A stretch of 64,000 nucleotides of DNA from Candidatus Saccharimonadota bacterium (GTDB lineage Bacteria; Patescibacteriota; Saccharimonadia; Saccharimonadales; UBA10212), in NCBI GenBank assembly GCA_016176605.1, contig JACOWW010000002.1, positions 64,846 through 128,845 of the forward strand. The letters are read 5' to 3'. Below, in pieces: positions 13,952-22,052 of the stretch. A model generated the notes under the pieces. It was not told the DNA's origin. It searched no databases and saw only the letters and a list, made by a program, of their open reading frames with translations. Both the position numbers and the translations under genes were made by a program. How positions within the stretch are numbered: position 1 is the first letter of the stretch; every line of letters starts with the position of its first letter.

Positions 13952-14518
13952 GGCGAATAGTCCGGTTAGAATTGTTTGGTCTAATATGTGGCCCTGCATG
14001 GCGCTCTTAAGCTGGTCACGATTAGTATCACTTTTTAACCCCAAAGACTTATCTAGTGCATAAAGTTCAAAAATATAGTGGTGTGTACCGGTACCGGCCG
14101 GCGGGCAGGGGCCCATATAACCAGCTCGGCCGGCGCTGTTGATGCCTTGGACAGTCCCGGCTGGCACGCTGTTGACGGCGATAGTTTCAGCAGAAGCAGA
14201 AATGTCCCACGCCGTCCAGTGGACAAAATCTCCACCAACAGCGTCAGGATCATGGATGATCAGCGCTAAACTTTTCGCACCATCCGGCACGTCCACAATA
14301 TTAAGCGGCGGATTGACATTTTGGCCCTTACAGGTGTACTGGACAGGAATGGCTGCGCCGTCACGAAAAACCTGACTGAATAACTTTAAGCTAGATTTCG
14401 GATTGTTAGTTTGGGTTTCCATAGTTTTTGGTGCCTCCTTTTTAGCAAATAACAATACTGTGGCGGCCGCTACAACCAGCAAGCCGATAATAATCAACCT
14501 AAGCGACTTTGGCCGCAT
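13940..14518 (-). CDS. PEBP family protein (YbhB/YbcL-like), membrane-anchored
   Basis: Phosphatidylethanolamine-binding-protein fold. An N-terminal hydrophobic segment (LRLIIIGLLVVAAATVLLF) anchors or exports it. The PEBP signature follows: SLALIIHDPDAVGGDFVHWTAWDI with the D-P-D and H-W ligand-pocket residues, then GPCPPAGTGTHHYIFELYALD. Bacterial PEBPs have no firmly known role. Length 192 is normal with the anchor. Divergent or isolated; the upstream gene on the same strand is a Crp/Fnr regulator. Confidence 0.88.
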   Translation of the reverse strand: MRPKSLRLIIIGLLVVAAATVLLFAKKEAPKTMETQTNNPKSSLKLFSQVFRDGAAIPVQYTCKGQNVNPPLNIVDVPDGAKSLALIIHDPDAVGGDFVHWTAWDISASAETIAVNSVPAGTVQGINSAGRAGYMGPCPPAGTGTHHYIFELYALDKSLGLKSDTNRDQLKSAMQGHILDQTILTGLFAAQP

Positions 14519-14567
14519 AAATAAATAATACCTGTTATAGCCAATCTATGTCTGTAAAAAATTCAGG

Positions 14568-15224
14568 TTATTTTTTCTTCTTTTTAGTATAGATTATCAG
14601 CCGTCCTTTAATTTGCTCCAGTATCCCCCGTTTTTCCAACTGCTTGACAAGAGTGGTGGTAGTTTCGCGGGTGACACCGGACAAGTCGGCAATTTCTTGG
14701 TGCGACAATTTAATTTTTAGGCGGTAAGCATTGGGACGGATGCGCTCGCCGAACTTAGAAATGAAGTAAGGCAGCAGCATAACTACCTTATTGATGGCTT
14801 TTTTGCTCTTCATAACTTCTAGCTGCTTCATAATGGCTTCGTTGGTGGCCGATACATAAGCCAAATAAACTTTCATACTTTCAGTGCTGGCCTCAATAAT
14901 TTCTTTAAAGGTGTCGCGAGACAGAACGCGCATCGTAACATCGGTAAGCGATTGGTAAAAATACTTAACCTTGTAGTTATGCCAATCTAATGAGACGGAA
15001 AAAGCAATAGGAAAAATATCGCCGGGGCCTAAGAGAAAAATAGTCCGGGTGTCGCCACTGTCTAGTATAGTGTAAGCCTTCACATACCCTTCCTTTATGA
15101 GGTAAAAATGCGTAAGTTCATCGCCCTCGTAATAAATTAGCTGATTTTTTGGGTATTTCTTGGTGCTAGCTTTAGCAAAGAGCTTTTCAATCCTTGCCTG
15201 ATACGTTGATATCTGCTCTGCCAT
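14568..15224 (-). CDS. Crp/Fnr family transcription regulator
   Basis: 218 residues. The cyclic-nucleotide-binding-like beta roll covers residues 15-120 (NQLIYYEGDELTHFYLIKEGYVKAY), then a long dimerisation helix, then a Crp-type winged helix with LSHQEIADLSGVTRETTTTLVKQLEKRGILE. No FNR-type cysteine cluster is visible, and the canonical cAMP-contact Arg-Ser pair is not obvious, so the ligand is unknown. The C-terminus is a lysine run. A 13-bp inverted repeat lies just upstream. Confidence 0.88.
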   Translation of the reverse strand: MAEQISTYQARIEKLFAKASTKKYPKNQLIYYEGDELTHFYLIKEGYVKAYTILDSGDTRTIFLLGPGDIFPIAFSVSLDWHNYKVKYFYQSLTDVTMRVLSRDTFKEIIEASTESMKVYLAYVSATNEAIMKQLEVMKSKKAINKVVMLLPYFISKFGERIRPNAYRLKIKLSHQEIADLSGVTRETTTTLVKQLEKRGILEQIKGRLIIYTKKKKK

Positions 15225-15238
15225 ATCTTTAGTATTTC

Positions 15239-15302
15239 ATATCCACAGCCCAAACCCAAGCTCTGCCTCCGGGGCGTCTAAGTGTCGACGGGCTGTGGAT
15301 AT
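15239..15302. promoter_or_regulatory. 13-bp inverted repeat upstream of Crp/Fnr gene
   Basis: ATATCCACAGCCC (15239-15251) is the exact reverse complement of 15290-15302. It lies between the divergent Crp/Fnr and YggT genes, so it may be an operator or a leader hairpin. Each arm resembles a DnaA box with a mismatch, but two isolated boxes do not make an origin. Confidence 0.5.
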
Positions 15303-15361
15303 GTATTGATAATTTGCGGAGTGAGGCATATCATGAAGTCATTACTAATTAAGGAGGATCT

Positions 15362-15670
15362 ATGGATCTTGCTAAGGTCAATAGGCAAATGGTGGAGCAG
15401 CTTGTCAGCCTTTTTGTAGTGCTGGCGGAAGCTTTACTAATAGTGCGGGTTGTGCTTCGGTTCTTCAATGGCAATCCGGACGCGACGTTCGTGCACTGGG
15501 TTTACACCAATACGCAAGTATTGCTTGAGCCGCTGCGCAACGTCTTTACTTCGGTAGACGTGGTTAGCCGTGGCTGGGTGGTAGACTATGTCGCCTTGGC
15601 TGCGATGGCTTTCTGGGTCGTCGTCGGCTACCTGGTAGTTGGCTTAGCTAGCCGCTGGGTGCGTAAATAG
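15362..15670 (+). CDS. YggT family membrane protein
   Basis: A 102-residue two-helix membrane protein. It has FVVLAEALLIVRVVLRFFNGNP, the conserved segment LLEPLRNVF, and a second helix VDYVALAAMAFWVVVGYLVVG, as in YggT proteins. YggT is linked to osmotic shock and, in some bacteria, to cell division; its function is not settled. An excellent Shine-Dalgarno AAGGAGG precedes the ATG. A terminator follows the stop. Confidence 0.8.
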   Translation: MDLAKVNRQMVEQLVSLFVVLAEALLIVRVVLRFFNGNPDATFVHWVYTNTQVLLEPLRNVFTSVDVVSRGWVVDYVALAAMAFWVVVGYLVVGLASRWVRK

Positions 15671-15706
15671 CCCGATAGTAATAAATTAAAACGAAAACAG
15701 ATTTAT

Positions 15707-15739
15707 CCAGCTCCAGTTTTTAACTGGGGCTGGATTTTT
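15707..15739 (+). terminator. Intrinsic terminator after the YggT gene
   Basis: CCAGCTCCAGTT and AACTGGGGCTGG form an almost perfect stem, followed by ATTTTTG. Confidence 0.8.
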
Positions 15740-15753
15740 GTTAGACTAAGCAT

Positions 15754-15849
15754 ATGCAGAATCCGTTTCAAAGCACCGGCATTCTAATCCTGGTTATAGC
15801 GGCCGCTTTAGCCTTGGTATCCTTGCTGGCTGTCATTCTCGCCCAGTAG
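15754..15849 (+). CDS. 31-residue single-helix membrane peptide
   Basis: A small ORF below the track cut-off. It begins MQNPFQSTG and continues as one hydrophobic helix (ILILVIAAALALVSLLAVIL) ending AQ. The composition is that of a real membrane peptide and not random translation. There is no clear ribosome-binding site; an ATTTTTGTTAGACTA stretch upstream may hold a -10 box. Its stop codon lies in an inverted-repeat arm. No family recognised. Confidence 0.5.
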   Translation: MQNPFQSTGILILVIAAALALVSLLAVILAQ

Positions 15850-15927
15850 TGAGCTTTCGAGATTATTCGTATACAATGAATATTTAGTTCGCCGGCAGCG
15901 GACTGACTCGAAAGTCTACTACTGGGC
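15841..15927. repeat. Inverted repeat covering the small-ORF stop
   Basis: GCCCAGTAGT and CTTTCGAG (15841-15861) pair with 15907-15927 at 18 of 21 positions. The TAG of the 31-residue ORF is within the left arm. No T-tail follows. Confidence 0.6.
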
Positions 15928-15938
15928 TCACTGGCTAG

Positions 15939-15956
15939 TCTGCCTGCCGGCAGGCA
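15939..15956. repeat. REP-like palindrome
   Basis: TGCCTGCCGGCAGGCAGG, a short GC-rich palindrome of the kind scattered through environmental bacterial genomes. Only one copy was noticed in the window. Confidence 0.5.
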
Positions 15957-15975
15957 GGCCTGCTAAAATAGGGTG

Positions 15976-16035
15976 ATGGCATATCATAGATGGCGCAGTC
16001 CACCTTACGAACCTGGGCAAAAAACACCTTATAAG
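15976..16035 (+). pseudogene. 5' stub of a second RecB-like nuclease gene
   Basis: Begins MAYHRWRSPPYEPGQKTPYK, parallel to the start of the intact nuclease at 16131 (RKFRTAPYQPGQRVPYK). The nucleotide match is weak while the peptide match is clear, so it is a diverged homologue. Its frame runs straight into palindromic element P copy B. Confidence 0.65.
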
Positions 16036-16122
16036 CGGCTTCGCCTTATAAGACACCCCTTTGGGGTTTCTCATCGCGCCGGGCGCGGAATAAATCCGAC
16101 GCTCGGGTTGCTCTTCCCGAGG
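16031..16122 (+). repeat. Palindromic element P, copy B
   Basis: Shares GCGGCTTCGCCTTATAAGAC, CTCATCGCGCCGGGC and a GACGCTCGGGTTGCTCTT segment with copy A. TTATAAGCGG and its mirror CCTTATAA form an extra local hairpin, as do ACCCC and GGGGT. It ends 8 bases before the intact nuclease gene start. Confidence 0.7.
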
Positions 16123-16130
16123 AGCTGCTT

Positions 16131-16922
16131 GTGAATGAGTGGAGAAAATTTAGAACGGCGCCGTACCAACCAGGACAAAGAGTACCGTACAAGGTTAGTC
16201 GGAGCAAAATTGACCTATTTGTGCAGTGCCCACGCTGTTTTTGGCTGGACACAAGGCTTAAAATCAGCAGGCCCAAAGGCCCGCCTTTTACGCTAAATTC
16301 AGCTGTCGATCAGTTGTTAAAACAGGAATTTGATGCACTGCGTAAAACCGGCAAACAACACCACCTACAGGTTGAGTATGACATTGACGCTAAACCGGTT
16401 GATCATGACAAACTAAATGTTTGGCGGCATAACTTTACAGGGGTTCAGTATCTGCATGAACCGACAAGTCTGCTGGTTTTTGGTGCTATCGACGATTTGT
16501 GGCAAAACTCCAAAGGCGAATACATAGTTTTGGATTATAAGTCTACCTCTAAAGTCGAAAAGATCGATAAGCTCGGCAATGAAAAATGGCATGACCAATA
16601 TCGGCGCCAACTGGCGGTCTATCAATGGCTGCTTAGGCAAAACGGCCTAAAAGTTTCTAATACTGGTTATTGGGTTTATTGCAATGCCATCAAAAATAAC
16701 AAAATATTTGATAAAAAACTGGAGTTCGAGCTTACCCTAATTGCTGAGAAAATTGATGACAAATGGGTAGAGCCAACGATTAAAAAAATCAAAAGCTGCC
16801 TGGAAGACGACATCCCCAAAGAGGCCGCCGACTGTGAACACTGCGCTTACGCCAAATCGCGCACTAAACTTACTCTGGAAGCTCTGCAATCAAAGCCGAA
16901 GAAATTATATATCGACACCTAG
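16131..16922 (+). CDS. PD-(D/E)XK nuclease, RecB/Cas4-like
   Basis: 263 residues. The N-terminus has SKIDLFVQCPRCFWLDTRL, with two cysteines. The nuclease core shows GAIDDLW, VLDYKST (the D-x-K motif) and RRQLAVYQWLL (the QxxxY motif). The C-terminus has ADCEHCAYAK with two more cysteines. Four cysteines split this way suggest an iron-sulphur cluster, as in Cas4/AddB-type nucleases. With no CRISPR genes nearby, a DNA-repair or general exonuclease role is more likely. GTG precedes ATG in frame nearby; I kept ATG-like start 16131. Confidence 0.82.
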   Translation: MNEWRKFRTAPYQPGQRVPYKVSRSKIDLFVQCPRCFWLDTRLKISRPKGPPFTLNSAVDQLLKQEFDALRKTGKQHHLQVEYDIDAKPVDHDKLNVWRHNFTGVQYLHEPTSLLVFGAIDDLWQNSKGEYIVLDYKSTSKVEKIDKLGNEKWHDQYRRQLAVYQWLLRQNGLKVSNTGYWVYCNAIKNNKIFDKKLEFELTLIAEKIDDKWVEPTIKKIKSCLEDDIPKEAADCEHCAYAKSRTKLTLEALQSKPKKLYIDT

Positions 16923-17768
16923 ATAACTAAATCTCTCTGTAACTAAATCAATTTCCTCTTTTGTCGGTTCAAATGCTTCGAGCGTGGTTAGTGCACCTAT
17001 TTTTACAGCATTTTTAAGAACCCTTTGTCTTTTTTCTAATCGCCTTATTGTTTTTGAAGGTCTTATTTCTTCTATTTCTACATCAGATTTAAGTACAGAT
17101 CTTGGGTATTTGAGTTTTTTATCGTTACCTCTGAAGATAATAACGTGAGTTGGATTTTGGGCTGCGACAACCTCAAGGCCATTACTCATGTGATCCCAAT
17201 AGGGATGCCCGTTATGGACATGAGGTCTCCAGCCGGCAATTCGGGGCATCCAGGCAGCAGCCTTCAGCGATCCAAATACATCTTCCCTGGAATTGAAATC
17301 ACTAAAAATTACCGATTCTTTCGTGACTGCCGATCTCGCAATGACATTGACAGGTATTTCCGAATCCCGCACACCTTCCCATTCTATACATGGATCACCG
17401 GCTAGGATTTCATCTACGAGGTAATTAATATCAGCAATATTACCTCGAAGAACTCGTCTTAGATTAATAAATTTTGGAGATGGCACTTTTTCCAAGAAAA
17501 CCTTCATCATATCATCGGCTTGTCCAGTAGCTACACACATGGCAATTATCCCCCCGCTGGAAGTACCAGATAGCCTATCGAAAGCTTTGTGCCGCTGTAG
17601 GAAGCAGGTAGTTGCTGCCTCAGCAGCAACTACGATACTACCCATTGCGCCACCTTCAAAGAGAGCAGACACGCTATAGTTGTCTGTTCTTTGTAGCGGT
17701 GAAGAGCCCTCATTAAAGCGTTGATTAATGATTGAAAGGGTTGGATTACTCTCCACATGTTCAGACAT
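16905..17768 (-). CDS. Patatin-like phospholipase
   Basis: 287 residues. The patatin elements are present: a glycine-rich oxyanion loop (FEGGAMGS), the nucleophile elbow GTSSGG, and an Asp in PYWDHMSNGLEV where the D-G/A motif of the Ser-Asp dyad should be, in altered form. Predicted to hydrolyse acyl lipids; in a host-associated small genome it could act on host or envelope lipids. Its 3' end overlaps the nuclease gene by 18 bases tail to tail. A TATAATATAA stretch lies just upstream of the ATG. Confidence 0.85.
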   Translation of the reverse strand: MSEHVESNPTLSIINQRFNEGSSPLQRTDNYSVSALFEGGAMGSIVVAAEAATTCFLQRHKAFDRLSGTSSGGIIAMCVATGQADDMMKVFLEKVPSPKFINLRRVLRGNIADINYLVDEILAGDPCIEWEGVRDSEIPVNVIARSAVTKESVIFSDFNSREDVFGSLKAAAWMPRIAGWRPHVHNGHPYWDHMSNGLEVVAAQNPTHVIIFRGNDKKLKYPRSVLKSDVEIEEIRPSKTIRRLEKRQRVLKNAVKIGALTTLEAFEPTKEEIDLVTERFSYLGVDI

Positions 17769-17855
17769 ACTTTTTATATAATATAAAGATAGTTTATCCT
17801 CTCGCCAACTACCACAACTTTATCTTTTAGAGCCCTAGAGGATATAATTAGGTTT

Positions 17856-19148
17856 ATGTTAGATATCCGGTTTATTCGGGAAAATGCCGAGCTGGTGGCC
17901 GAAAAAGCCAAACAAAAGGGTTTTGATGTTAATATCTCGAAATTGCTCGAAGTTGATAAAAAGTGGAAATCGATTCTTGAAGATCTCGAAGCTGCGAGGA
18001 GTTTTAGGAATGAATTTGCCAAACAAAAGGGTAAAACTGATGTTGAGCTTCGCGCTGAGGCAAAAAAACTTCGAGGAAAAATCAAAGGCCTCGAGGCTAG
18101 ATTGAAGTCAGTTGAGGAAGAACGTTTTAAGCTGCTTAAGGCCGTGCCGAACATGCCGGCTGATGATGTGCCGATTGGCACAACCGAAGCTGACAGTGTA
18201 GTCACTAAAGAATGGGGCGAGAAATCACGCTTTGATTTTGAGCCAAAAAATCACTGGGAAATTGCAGAGACACGCGGCCTGATTGACAAAGAGCGAGCCG
18301 CCAAAGTCGCCGGCAGCCGCTTCGCTTACGTCATGGGTGATTTGGTAAAGCTGCAATTCGCGCTTATTCAGTTTGCACTTGAAGTTTTAACAAACGAAGA
18401 AACGCTTAAAAAAATTATTCAGGAATTTGAGATTAAAAATGTTTCATCGAAACCTTTTGTGCCCGTGCTACCGCCAGCTATGGCCAGAACTGATGTTTAC
18501 GAAGCTACCGGAAGGCTAAATAGGGAAGAGCAAACTTATAAAATCGAAGATGGTGACCTGTGGCTTAACGCTAGTGCTGAACATACTTTGGCGCCAATGT
18601 TTATGCGGGAAATTTTAAATGAAAAAGACATGCCGCTACGTTATGTTGGCTATACGACAGCCTTTCGACGTGAAGCTGGGACTTACGGCAAAGACATGGA
18701 GGGTGTTTTGCGTCTTCACCAGTTCGACAAACTAGAAATGGAAAGTTTCACACTGCCAGAAGACGGTATGAACGAGCACCTTTTTATGATTGCCATCCAG
18801 GAATATCTGATGCAACAACTCAAACTGCCGTATCATGTACTCAATAAGTGCACAGCTGATATTGGATTTCCTAATGCGCGCGGAGTGGATATTGAGGTAT
18901 GGCTGCCCGGCCAAAATAAATACCGCGAGACACATACCGCCGATTTTATCAGTGATTTCCAGGCCGAAGGCACTCAAACGCGCGTCAAGACAACCAATGG
19001 CATTGTATATGTATACAATAATGATGCAACTGCTTTCGCAATGGGCCGCACCTTAATTGCGATTATTGAAAATTACCAGACGGCTGGCGGTAAAGTTGGT
19101 ATCCCGACAGTTCTTAGGCCCTATATGGGAGGCCAACTTGCCATTTAA
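17856..19148 (+). CDS. serS: Seryl-tRNA synthetase
   Basis: Charges tRNA-Ser. The N-terminal long coiled-coil arm (residues 30-105) is followed by a class II catalytic core with TAFRREAGTYGKDMEGVLRLHQFDKLEME (motif 2) and NNDATAFAMGRTLIAIIENYQ (motif 3). Length 430 is typical. TATAAT (17843-17848) ends 7 bases before the ATG, so the mRNA is probably leaderless; there is no leader peptide or terminator here, unlike proS. Confidence 0.96.
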   Translation: MLDIRFIRENAELVAEKAKQKGFDVNISKLLEVDKKWKSILEDLEAARSFRNEFAKQKGKTDVELRAEAKKLRGKIKGLEARLKSVEEERFKLLKAVPNMPADDVPIGTTEADSVVTKEWGEKSRFDFEPKNHWEIAETRGLIDKERAAKVAGSRFAYVMGDLVKLQFALIQFALEVLTNEETLKKIIQEFEIKNVSSKPFVPVLPPAMARTDVYEATGRLNREEQTYKIEDGDLWLNASAEHTLAPMFMREILNEKDMPLRYVGYTTAFRREAGTYGKDMEGVLRLHQFDKLEMESFTLPEDGMNEHLFMIAIQEYLMQQLKLPYHVLNKCTADIGFPNARGVDIEVWLPGQNKYRETHTADFISDFQAEGTQTRVKTTNGIVYVYNNDATAFAMGRTLIAIIENYQTAGGKVGIPTVLRPYMGGQLAI

Positions 19149-19257
19149 ATTACCTGCTAAGTTAAGTAATTTTTTACGGAGTTAAGTATTTTCGGCTCTT
19201 GGGGTGATAATTTGAACATCAGGTTAGATTTTGATACAAAATTGCGCTAAAATAATA

Positions 19258-19318
19258 AGCTAGCAGATAGCACATAGTTCAGAAATTTTTAGCTAATGGC
19301 TAACGGCTACTAATTGGA
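19258..19318. repeat. Iterated-word inverted array before secA
   Basis: The left half, AGCTAGCAGATAGCACATAG, is mirrored on the right by AGCTAATGGCTAACGGCTAC. It is a shorter and weaker example of the class seen at 2.2, 6.7 and 27.5 kb. Confidence 0.45.
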
Positions 19319-19329
19319 GGTTTATTTTT

Positions 19330-21954
19330 TTGTTCAAATTTAAACTAAGCACTAAGCCGCTGAAGCGTGTCCTGGGCGATCCCCAGGCATCAACTATCAA
19401 ACGCCTAAAAAAGCGCGTTAAAGAAGTTAACGCGCTAGCCGATAAGTATAAAAAAATGACCGACGCCAAGCTCAAGGGCCAAACAGCGGAGTTTAAGAAA
19501 AGGCTGGAAAAAGGCGCAACCCTCGACAAAATTTTGCCAGAGGCATATGCAGCAGTGCGCGAAGCGGCCACCCGTACGCTTAAACAGCGCCACTTCGATG
19601 TCCAGCTAATTGGCGGCATGGTTTTGCACGAGGGCGGCGTGTCCGAAATGAAGACTGGCGAAGGCAAAACCCTGGTTGCCACCCTGCCCATTTATTTAAA
19701 TGCTTTAGAGGGCCAGGGCGCCCATGTGGTAACGGTCAACGATTATTTGGCTCAGCGCGACGCCGGCTGGATGGGCCAGATTTATCATTTTTTGGGTCTC
19801 AGCGTCGGTGTTATTATCCCCGACGAATCCTATGTTTATGACCCGAGTTATGAAAATAAAGAACACTTTGACGAACGTTTTCGTCACTTACGTCCAGCCA
19901 CCCGCCAGGAAGCTTACCAAGCTGACGTGACGTATGGGACAAACAACGAATTTGGCTTTGACTACCTGCGCGATAACATGGTGCGCGAAACCGACCAGCT
20001 GCGCCAGCGTGAGCTACACTACGGTATCGTCGACGAAGTTGACTCTATACTAATTGACGAAGCCCGTACGCCGCTGATTATCAGCGCGCCGTCGGCCGCC
20101 AGTGGCGCTGCTTATGACCAGTTCGCCCGCGTGGTGCGTCAGCTTAAAGAAACCGAGCACTTTGAAAAGGACGAAAAACGCCGCAGTGTAGTTTTGACCG
20201 ACGCCGGCGTGGAATTTGTTGAAAAAATCTTGGGCATCCAAGGTCTGTATTCAACCGAAAACCTGCGTACCATCTACCATCTTGAACAAGCCCTAAAGGC
20301 CCAGGCACTTTTCCACCGCGACAAAGATTACGTCGTCACCCGCGAGGGCGAAATCGTCATCGTCGATGACTTTACCGGCCGGCTGTTGCGTGGTCGCCGT
20401 TATAACGAGGGCCTGCACCAGGCCATTGAAGCCAAAGAAGGGGTTGAAGTCCAAGAAGAGAGCATGACTCTGGCCACCATATCCTTCCAAAACTACTTCC
20501 GTTTGTATAAAAAACTAGCCGGAATGACCGGTACAGCCATGACCGAAAGCGAGGAATTTCACCAGATTTATAAACTTAACGTGGTAGAAATCCCGACCAA
20601 CCGGCCGATGGTGCGCGAAGACCTGCCCGACCGTATTTATAAATCCGAAGCCGGCAAGATGCGGGCCATCACCCGTGAAGTCGCTGCTTTGCAAAAGCGC
20701 GGCCAGCCAATTTTGATTGGCACCGTTAGCGTCGAAAAGAACGAACTTTTAAGCTCACTGCTTAAAAAGAGTAAAATTCCGCACGAAGTCTTAAATGCCA
20801 AGAATAACGAGCGCGAAGCGGCGATAGTCGCCAAAGCCGGCCAAAAGGGCGCCGTTACGCTGGCCACTAACATCGCCGGCCGCGGTACTGATATTGTGCT
20901 GGGCCAAGGAGTGGTTAAGCTTGGCGGCCTGTTCGTCCTTGGCAGTGAACGCCATGAATCGCGCCGCATTGATAACCAATTGCGCGGCCGCACCGGCCGC
21001 CAGGGCGATCCGGGCATGACCCAGTTTTATGTATCCTGCCAAGACGATCTAATGCGTATTTACGGCGGCGAGCGCATTGCTTCAATCATGGACCGGCTCA
21101 AGGTTGATGAAGACACACCTATCGAAAGCCGCATGATTAGCAAAAGCTTGGAAGGCGCCCAGAAAAAAGTCGAAGGCTTTAACTTTGACGCCCGCAAAAA
21201 CGTCGTCCAGTACGACGACGTCATGAACCGGCACCGCCGGGCGACCTACGCCTTGCGGCGCGAAGTCTTGCGGGCGCAGGACATCAGCGTCCGGATTAAG
21301 AAATTCATTTCCGAAGAAGCCGGATTCTTGGCCAACCATCCAGACTCACTAAGCGAACATTTCGAAGCTATCCTGACCGAAACATTTCCGCTTGACGAGA
21401 AAACACTCGATAAACTTTTTGACACCGATGCCAGCCAGTTCGAAGCCGCGCTGGACCAAGCCGCCAGCAAGCTTTATAAAAAACAAGAAAGAGTTTTTGG
21501 CGCGGAAATCATGCGCAAAGTCGAGCGCGACGTATATCTGCAGATTCTTGATAATCTTTGGATGCAGCACCTGGAAAATATGGACCATCTGCGCGAAGGG
21601 ATCCATTGGATGAGTGTCGGCCAGCGCGACCCGTTGGTGGAATATCGCCGCCAAGGCGGCCTGTTGTTTGACGAAATGCAGACAGACTTGCGCCACGAAA
21701 TCGTCAGGGCAATTATGCACGCCCAGCCGCTGGAGTCCCAACTAGAGGAAACTGTCGAAACCGACCTGACGCGGGCGGCCGGCCGCTCCGTCGACAATGC
21801 TACACAAATCAGCCACGCCGAAACTTTTGAGGAATCGGACTTTTCTGCGTCAAAGGACGAAAAGGTGGCTCAGGCCCGTTTGCATAACCAGCGCAAAAAA
21901 GCCCGCAAGGCCGAGCGCCAGCGCAAAAAAACGGCTAAACGCCGTAGAAAATAG
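19330..21954 (+). CDS. secA: Protein translocase ATPase SecA
   Basis: Motor of the Sec pathway. 874 residues with TTG start, supported by GGAGG 12 bases upstream. Walker A is MKTGEGKTLVA near residue 100; DEVDSILIDEARTPLIIS marks the DEAD-type box; the second nucleotide-binding domain has TNIAGRGTDIVLG and QLRGRTGRQGDPG. The helical wing and scaffold domains are present. The C-terminal cysteine zinc motif that binds SecB is missing, replaced by a basic tail rich in Lys/Arg, consistent with absence of SecB. Confidence 0.97.
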   Translation: MFKFKLSTKPLKRVLGDPQASTIKRLKKRVKEVNALADKYKKMTDAKLKGQTAEFKKRLEKGATLDKILPEAYAAVREAATRTLKQRHFDVQLIGGMVLHEGGVSEMKTGEGKTLVATLPIYLNALEGQGAHVVTVNDYLAQRDAGWMGQIYHFLGLSVGVIIPDESYVYDPSYENKEHFDERFRHLRPATRQEAYQADVTYGTNNEFGFDYLRDNMVRETDQLRQRELHYGIVDEVDSILIDEARTPLIISAPSAASGAAYDQFARVVRQLKETEHFEKDEKRRSVVLTDAGVEFVEKILGIQGLYSTENLRTIYHLEQALKAQALFHRDKDYVVTREGEIVIVDDFTGRLLRGRRYNEGLHQAIEAKEGVEVQEESMTLATISFQNYFRLYKKLAGMTGTAMTESEEFHQIYKLNVVEIPTNRPMVREDLPDRIYKSEAGKMRAITREVAALQKRGQPILIGTVSVEKNELLSSLLKKSKIPHEVLNAKNNEREAAIVAKAGQKGAVTLATNIAGRGTDIVLGQGVVKLGGLFVLGSERHESRRIDNQLRGRTGRQGDPGMTQFYVSCQDDLMRIYGGERIASIMDRLKVDEDTPIESRMISKSLEGAQKKVEGFNFDARKNVVQYDDVMNRHRRATYALRREVLRAQDISVRIKKFISEEAGFLANHPDSLSEHFEAILTETFPLDEKTLDKLFDTDASQFEAALDQAASKLYKKQERVFGAEIMRKVERDVYLQILDNLWMQHLENMDHLREGIHWMSVGQRDPLVEYRRQGGLLFDEMQTDLRHEIVRAIMHAQPLESQLEETVETDLTRAAGRSVDNATQISHAETFEESDFSASKDEKVAQARLHNQRKKARKAERQRKKTAKRRRK

Positions 21955-22052
21955 TAACTAGGAAATAGGAACTAGTATGAGCTATAATCTAAATCTACCA
22001 AGTATCAATAAGCCAGCTAATTTCTATTTACTAATTTCTAATTACTATTTTT
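21955..22052. repeat. Iterated-word inverted array before the M16 peptidase gene
   Basis: The left half AACTAGGAAATAGGAACTAG is mirrored on the right by CTATTTACTAATTTCTAATT. It uses the same repeated word as the arrays before lysS and after ftsX. It ends 4 bases before the next ATG. Confidence 0.6.

Noticed and set aside
15239-15302. Possible replication origin (DnaA-box-like arms)
   Set aside because: Only two mismatched boxes, no AT-rich unwinding region, no dnaA or dnaN nearby. More likely an operator or hairpin.
16131-16922. Cas4 and CRISPR system
   Set aside because: The nuclease shares the four-cysteine RecB layout with Cas4, but there are no direct-repeat arrays or other cas genes in the window.
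21349-21741. Long minus-strand ORFs within secA
   Set aside because: Shadows caused by codon bias of secA; no independent start signals or recognisable domains.
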